The translations under genes were made by a program, and so were the position numbers. The notes below the pieces were generated by a model that ran no database searches, was not told the DNA's origin, and saw only the letters and a program-made list of their open reading frames with translations. Shown here piece after piece: positions 6,084 through 9,734 of a DNA stretch of 9,734 bases. Location of the stretch: contig WFRC01000274.1 in the NCBI GenBank assembly GCA_015486685.1, positions 1 to 9,734 on the forward strand. Reading direction: 5' to 3'. This DNA comes from Caldifarciminota bacterium. Lineage in GTDB: Bacteria; Hydrothermota; UBA3072; WFRC01. Every line of letters starts with the position of its first letter. The first letter of the stretch is position 1.

Positions 6084-7253
6084 ATGAAAACAATTTTAAA
6101 AATCAACATAACTGTTAAAGAAATCTGTGAAGGATTCGTCTATAACGAACTTGAAGGCAAGGGGTTGTTTGGCTTGTCTGGCAAACTCACCATTCAGCCG
6201 GAATATCAGCGAAACTACATTTATGCGTCCGATGGTGGCAAAAGAGAGATAGCTGTCATTGAATCAGTTTTGAAAGGTTATCCAATCGGATTGATTTATT
6301 TCAATAAGGTAGATGAAGAAAAATTTGAAGTTTTAGACGGACAACAGCGTATCACCAGCCTTGGACGTTTTGTAACTGACAAGTTTGCCATCAAAGACGA
6401 AAATGGGTTGGAACAATACTTTACTGGCATGGCGCTTGACAAACAAAGAAAGATTTTGGGAACAAAACTCTTGATTTACGAATGCGAAGGTACCGAAAGT
6501 GAAATAAAAGAATGGTTCAAGACAATCAATATTGTCGGTATCCCGCTAAATAATCAAGAACTACTAAACGCCGTGTATTCGGGACCATTTGTTACTCTCG
6601 GCAAGGCAGAGTTCAGTAATAGTCAAAACGCCAATATACAAAAATGGAGTGCGTATATAAAGGGCAGTGCCAACCGGCAACATTTCTGGGAACGGGCATT
6701 AGATTGGGTAAGCAAAGGTAATATCGGTGATTATATGAGCCGTCATCGCTATGATAATAACATTACTGAAGTAAAAACCTATTTCAACAGCGTGATTGAT
6801 TGGGTTTCCAGCGTGTTTATTGATGTGGAAAACGAAATGCGCGGGCTGGAATGGGGGCGATTATACGAAACATATCACAAAGAAGCATATGACCCGGCGA
6901 AAGTGTCGGTCAAAGTACAAAAGCTCTATGGTGATCCATATGTTAAAAACCGCAAAGGCATTTTTGAGTATATTCTGGGTGGCTCAACTGATACGAAATT
7001 ACTAAATGTTAGAGTATTTGACGAAGCAACTAAAAAATCGGTTTATGCATCACAGACAAAAGCTGCAAAAGCAAAAGGTAAATCAAATTGTCCTGATTGT
7101 GCCATGGGACATGACGCCAACAAAAGTAAAATATGGGGCTTTAACGAAATGGAAGCCGATCATGTATCGGCCTGGAGTAAGGGAGGAGAAACAACAGCCA
7201 AGAATTGTGAAATGTTGTGTATAAGGCATAATCGAGCGAAAGGAAATCGATAA
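6084..7253 (+). CDS. DUF262-HNH endonuclease
   Basis: A 389-residue protein counted from the ATG at 6084, with AAGGAG at 6071-6076; an in-frame ATG at 6033 lies inside the methylase gene and is rejected. The N-terminal DUF262 (ParB/Srx-like) domain shows QPEYQRNYIY (38-47) and the DGQQRITSLGRF signature (85-96), as in GmrS and SspE. The middle (about 180-300) is helical. The C-terminus is a complete HNH nuclease: zinc-type C336-x2-C339 and C379-x2-H382, D359-H360 (EADHVSAWSKGG), N374 and the final HNRAKGN. DUF262 domains hydrolyse NTP and often sense DNA modification while the attached nuclease cuts. Paired 1 bp behind an adenine methylase, it is the best candidate restriction component. It might cut unmodified phage DNA or be controlled by the methyl mark (inference). 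Confidence 0.87.
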   Translation: MKTILKINITVKEICEGFVYNELEGKGLFGLSGKLTIQPEYQRNYIYASDGGKREIAVIESVLKGYPIGLIYFNKVDEEKFEVLDGQQRITSLGRFVTDKFAIKDENGLEQYFTGMALDKQRKILGTKLLIYECEGTESEIKEWFKTINIVGIPLNNQELLNAVYSGPFVTLGKAEFSNSQNANIQKWSAYIKGSANRQHFWERALDWVSKGNIGDYMSRHRYDNNITEVKTYFNSVIDWVSSVFIDVENEMRGLEWGRLYETYHKEAYDPAKVSVKVQKLYGDPYVKNRKGIFEYILGGSTDTKLLNVRVFDEATKKSVYASQTKAAKAKGKSNCPDCAMGHDANKSKIWGFNEMEADHVSAWSKGGETTAKNCEMLCIRHNRAKGNR

Positions 7254-7266
7254 ACAATTAAAATTA

Positions 7267-7605
7267 ATGGCAAAGCTAAAACAGCCACAACTTATAGAAG
7301 CAAATTTATTTTATCAAGAAATGGAAGCAACTATTCCTAAAATTGAAGGGAGAATAACCGATCTTTAAGGTTTTGATATCGACTCGGTGAACGATAGAAG
7401 TGATGCAAGGATTGACGATATTGAAAAATCCTTGAATGCCTTGCTCAGTTCAATTTTTGGTACTGGAACTATTGAATATGACCGCTATCATTGGCAGGTT
7501 ATACAATTAGACACTGCATTAATAAATATGATGCATCAAACTCCAATTCATGAGGTTCGTGAGGGACTTCATCGTGGCATTTCTACGGCTAAGGCACATC
7601 TTTAA
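7267..7605 (+). pseudogene. Small gene interrupted by an in-frame TAA
   Basis: An ATG at 7267, 13 bp after the nuclease gene, opens MAKLKQPQLIEANLFYQEM... and stops at TAA (7366-7368) after 33 codons. The same frame continues without another stop to 7605 with GFDIDSVNDRSDARIDDIEK... and IFGTGTIEYDRYHWQVIQLD. Together they make one coherent protein of about 112 residues with an acidic, helical middle, so a nonsense mutation is the simplest reading. The downstream part could be translated alone as 72 residues from GTG at 7387, but no good SD is seen. The IFGxxTxEYxRY stretch resembles small hypothetical proteins I cannot name. A sequencing error at the TAA is also possible. Confidence 0.55.
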
Positions 7606-7624
7606 AGGGGACGTTCCCCTTTTT
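7604..7624 (+). terminator. Intrinsic terminator after the defence block
   Basis: AAAGGGGA (7604-7611), loop CGT and TCCCCTTT (7615-7622) form a perfect 8-bp stem that runs into further T residues. It starts within the stop codon of the small gene and separates the methylase-nuclease transcript from promoter repeat copy C. Confidence 0.7.
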
Positions 7625-7686
7625 GCCTCTACCCCGTGTTTCAGCTGGCATTTGGATTAAACACCCCTATTAACATAAAATTTGGC

Positions 7687-7698
7687 AAAATGCGTTTT
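7687..7698. promoter_or_regulatory. Conserved dyad AAAATGCGTTTT, copy C
   Basis: Third identical occurrence of the imperfect palindrome, ending 5 nt before the -35 box, as in copy B. Confidence 0.4.
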
Positions 7699-7703
7699 TC
7701 GGC

Positions 7704-7731
7704 TTGACAAAAATATAAAATGTTTTATTAT
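7704..7731 (+). promoter_or_regulatory. Promoter in repeat copy C
   Basis: TTGACA (7704-7709), a 16-nt spacer and TATTAT (7726-7731), with an ATG 6 nt later. The spacer sequence differs from copies A and B, yet the geometry is the same. It drives the PKD/PQQ lipoprotein gene. Confidence 0.7.
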
Positions 7732-7737
7732 CAAGAA

Positions 7738-7788
7738 ATGATAAAAGAATTGAGCAATATAGAGAATATATTTAGAAGAACTTTATAA
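7738..7788 (+). CDS. Putative leaderless upstream ORF, 16 aa
   Basis: Reads MIKELSNIENIFRRTL and ends with TAA immediately before the AAGGAGG (7789-7795) of the lipoprotein gene, 11 nt before its ATG. It has no SD; its ATG lies at the predicted transcription start. It is very short, so it has weak support alone; it counts mainly as the fourth example of the same layout. Confidence 0.3.
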   Translation: MIKELSNIENIFRRTL

Positions 7789-7799
7789 AAGGAGGCATC

Positions 7800-9485
7800 A
7801 TGCTTAAAAAAACTTTATCTGTAATCTTAGTAGTAACAACATTATGGCTAACTATGACAGGATGCCATAAAAATAAGCCACCTTACATCTCTTCATTGTC
7901 AGGTCCTTCAAATGCAAACATCGGGGATACTGTAATGTTTACTGCAACAGCATTTGACCCCAATGGGGATTACATTGCCTATCAATTTGATTGGGGGGAT
8001 GGAGATATTAGCAATTGGAGTTCCCTTGTTGCTTCAGGTGACTCTATCTCAATGAGTCATACATATTCATCAGAGGGAACATACTATGTACAGACACGAG
8101 CAAAGGACATAAATGGAGCAATCTCTGAGTGGTATGATGAAATTATTGATGTATATAAAGGTCCGCCAGCGGTTCCTTCTATGTCAGGACCCTCAAATGC
8201 AGATGTAGGTGATAATGTTTCTTTTACTGCAACGACCACTGACCCTGATGGGAATAACATTGCCTATCAATTTGATTGGGGGGATGGAGATACTACCAGT
8301 TGGAGTTCCTTTGTTTCTTCAGGTGACTCTATCTCAATAAGTCATACATATTCATCAGGGGGAACATACTATGTAAAAGCACATGCAAAAGACATAACTG
8401 GAGCAAAATCTGGATGGTCAAGTGGAACTCAAATTAACATATATAATGGTGGTAGCCTAAAATGGTCATATACAACAGGTGGTGGTATATATTCCAGCCC
8501 TGCAATTAGCTCAGATGGTACTGTATATGTGGGCTCTTGGGATGGCAATCTATATGCACTCAATTCTGATGGTACCCTCAGGTGGTCATTTTTACAAAGT
8601 GGCTGGATAAGTTCTTCACCTGCCATTGGTTCAAATGGTAATATATATGTAGGTTCATATGATAGTACGCTGTATGCAATAAGTTCTGATGGTGCCTATA
8701 GATGGGGATTCTTCAGGGATATTGTTACTTCTTCACCTGCCGTTGGTTCAGATGGGACCATATATGTAGGCTCTTGGGATGGTAAGTTATATGCAATAAA
8801 CCCAAACGGTAGTCTGAAGTGGTCATATACGACGGGAGGTTATTCTGTATATTCCAGTCCCGCTATTGGCTCAGATGGGACCATATATGTGGGTTCAGTG
8901 GATGGTAAGTTATATGCAATAAACTCTAATGGTACTTTAAGATGGTCATTTACAACAGGGGGAGAGATTTGGTCTTCACCTGCAATTGGTTCAGATGGGA
9001 CCATATATGTGGGTTCAAATGATTATAGACTATACGCAATAAACTCTAATGGTACTTTAAGATGGTCATATACAACAGGGGATGCGATATATTCTTCACC
9101 TGCAATTGGTTCTGATGGGACCATATATGTGGGTTCAAGTGATGATAAATTGTATGCGATAACTTCTTATGGAATCTTAAAATGGTCATATACAACAGGA
9201 AGTTGGGTTGAATCTTCACCTGCAATTGGTTCTGATGGAACTATATATGTGGGGTCAGATGATGGTAAATTATATGCCATAAATTCTGATGGTACACTTA
9301 AGTGGTCATTTATGACGGGATATGCTGTGGCATCCTCTCCTGCTATTACCTCAAATGGTATAATATATGTAGGCTCATTTGATAGTAAAGTGTACGCTAT
9401 TTATGGTTCTGGCCATCTTGCAAATACACCCTGGCCAACGTTCCATCATGATTTAATGCATTCTGGTCGGGTAGGAGGTCCATAA
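7800..9485 (+). CDS. PKD and PQQ-propeller lipoprotein
   Basis: A 561-residue exported protein. The signal peptide MLKKTLSVILVV... ends in a lipobox-like MTGC with Cys22, so the protein is probably lipid-anchored. Two PKD (immunoglobulin-like) domains follow, about 27-119 and 124-214, each with YQFDWGDGD, SHTYSS and GTYYV; they are close duplicates even at DNA level. Residues 217-535 hold eight PQQ-type propeller repeats of about 40 residues, each with (K/R)W(S/G)(Y/F), SSPA(I/V), (T/N/I)(I/V)YVGS and (L/V)YA(I/L). These should close an eight-bladed beta-propeller. The C-terminus (PWPTFHHDLMHSG) recurs in such surface proteins. The likely role is binding or scaffolding at the cell surface; no enzyme motif is seen. 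The start is fixed by AAGGAGG (7789-7795). It is unrelated to the defence genes. Confidence 0.88.
   Translation: MLKKTLSVILVVTTLWLTMTGCHKNKPPYISSLSGPSNANIGDTVMFTATAFDPNGDYIAYQFDWGDGDISNWSSLVASGDSISMSHTYSSEGTYYVQTRAKDINGAISEWYDEIIDVYKGPPAVPSMSGPSNADVGDNVSFTATTTDPDGNNIAYQFDWGDGDTTSWSSFVSSGDSISISHTYSSGGTYYVKAHAKDITGAKSGWSSGTQINIYNGGSLKWSYTTGGGIYSSPAISSDGTVYVGSWDGNLYALNSDGTLRWSFLQSGWISSSPAIGSNGNIYVGSYDSTLYAISSDGAYRWGFFRDIVTSSPAVGSDGTIYVGSWDGKLYAINPNGSLKWSYTTGGYSVYSSPAIGSDGTIYVGSVDGKLYAINSNGTLRWSFTTGGEIWSSPAIGSDGTIYVGSNDYRLYAINSNGTLRWSYTTGDAIYSSPAIGSDGTIYVGSSDDKLYAITSYGILKWSYTTGSWVESSPAIGSDGTIYVGSDDGKLYAINSDGTLKWSFMTGYAVASSPAITSNGIIYVGSFDSKVYAIYGSGHLANTPWPTFHHDLMHSGRVGGP
8448..9404 (+). repeat. 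Eight tandem 120-bp propeller repeats
   Basis: In-frame coding repeats, one per propeller blade, with seven-plus identical words such as GGTTC(A/T)GATGG and TATATGTGGG. Blades 5 and 6 share long identical stretches (around 8927-8950 and 9047-9070), suggesting recent duplication or gene conversion. Repeat number may vary between strains. Confidence 0.85.
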
Positions 9486-9535
9486 GAAAGGTATTACTTA
9501 TCCGAAATTTTGGAATTTGTTATTCCAGATGTGAA

Positions 9536-9560
9536 TAGATGGATATCTACCTGTTTTTTT
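9536..9560 (+). terminator. Weak terminator after the lipoprotein gene
   Basis: TAGAT (9536-9540), loop GGAT and ATCTA (9545-9549) form a 5-bp AT-rich stem, followed after four bases by seven T residues (9554-9560). The stem is weak, but position and T-run fit an intrinsic terminator. Confidence 0.35.
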
Positions 9561-9655
9561 GTTAGATTTTTACAAAAAATAATCCTTAAAATAAAGAGGT
9601 AAATTGTTAACAAAAGAAGAAATTCAAAAATTATTACAGATTAGAACAGAAATCA

Positions 9656-9734
9656 GGATATTACATGATAAAATGGGATGGAACGAATAACGCAAGCAGA
9701 AAACTCTCATCAGGTATATATTTTATCCACATGA
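9656..9734 (+). pseudogene. Remnant of a FlgD-like/type A C-terminal sorting domain
   Basis: The frame GGA TAT TAC ATG... reads GYYMIKWDGTNNASRKLSSG and then IYFIHM up to the window edge. This matches the end of FlgD-like or type A sorting domains (GxxxIxWDGxNxxGxxLxSGIYFxxL), which sit at the extreme C-terminus of secreted proteins. Upstream, this frame is closed by a TAA at 9608-9610 and the intervening residues do not look like the rest of the domain. It therefore appears to be the tail of a decayed or displaced gene. A start at the ATG 9665 with AGGA before it would give only a fragment. The end lies outside the window. Confidence 0.55.

Larger units (their letters stand above)
7642..7740 (+). 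repeat. Promoter repeat, copy C
   Basis: Third copy. Its left end (CAGCTGGCATTTGGATTAAACACC-like) matches copy B closely, and it shares with B a 32-base identical block (7684-7715 here). The region from the spacer to the ATG is more divergent. It stands before a lipoprotein gene rather than a defence gene, so the element is not tied to defence. Confidence 0.87.

Noticed and set aside
6796..7224. Two plus-strand ORFs (6796-7005 and 7006-7224) inside the DUF262-HNH gene
   Set aside because: Both share an alternative frame of a gene whose domains are intact across this region; composition looks like a shifted frame.
8448..9404. Regular 120-bp repeats considered as a CRISPR-like array
   Set aside because: The repeats are in frame, encode propeller blades with conserved residues, and have no short palindromic repeats with unique spacers.
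9604..9690. 28-codon ORF from TTG with AAGAGG upstream
   Set aside because: A weak start codon, very short length, no recognised motif, and it overlaps in another frame the sorting-domain remnant, which has a clear motif.
1..9734. tRNA, rRNA, transposase or integrase genes that might mark an island boundary
   Set aside because: None were seen on either strand; the island-like character rests on gene content and the promoter repeats only.

Overview
The window is an AT-rich bacterial segment in which every supported gene lies on the plus strand. Strong Shine-Dalgarno (SD) sequences (AAGGAGG) and TTGACA/TATTAT promoters point to Bacteria. A lipoprotein with two PKD domains and a PQQ-type propeller, plus a remnant of a FlgD-like/type A C-terminal sorting domain at the right edge, suggest an uncultivated FCB-group or WOR-3-like lineage. 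That placement is a guess from protein style only.

Layout, left to right: (1) a divergent Fe-S uracil-DNA glycosylase superfamily protein (197-1183); (2) an AbiTii-type abortive infection protein (1441-2460), visibly richer in G+C than its neighbours; (3) a translationally overlapping chain of a 43-codon ORF, a 61-codon ORF and a 604-residue AIPR protein with an N-terminal Mrr-like nuclease core (2683-4794); (4) an M.EcoRI-family adenine methyltransferase (4928-6082) and, 1 bp later, a DUF262-HNH nuclease (6084-7253); (5) a small gene broken by an in-frame TAA (7267-7605), followed by a hairpin terminator; (6) a secreted PKD/PQQ-propeller lipoprotein (7800-9485); (7) a gene remnant at 9656-9734. 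Regions 1 to 4 look like a defence island.

The most unusual feature is an intergenic repeat of about 100 bp present three times (1209-1310, 2587-2687, 7642-7740). Each copy carries an imperfect AAAATGCGTTTT dyad and a TTGACA-16-TATTAT promoter, and ends at an ATG exactly 6 nt after the -10 box. Each ATG opens a short ORF (40, 43 and 16 codons) that ends next to, or overlapping, the start of the main gene. The promoter before the glycosylase gene is not visibly homologous to the repeat but shows the same plan, with a 25-codon ORF. This suggests leaderless upstream ORFs coupled to SD-led genes. The repeats also flank the AbiTii gene and the AIPR-methylase-nuclease block as direct repeats, so they could serve as recombination boundaries between cassettes.

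Functionally, the methylase and the DUF262-HNH protein form the most plausible modification/restriction pair, with AIPR as a second nuclease-type effector. The glycosylase and AbiTii would be independent layers of phage defence. These roles are inferred from family membership and position; nothing here is experimentally known.
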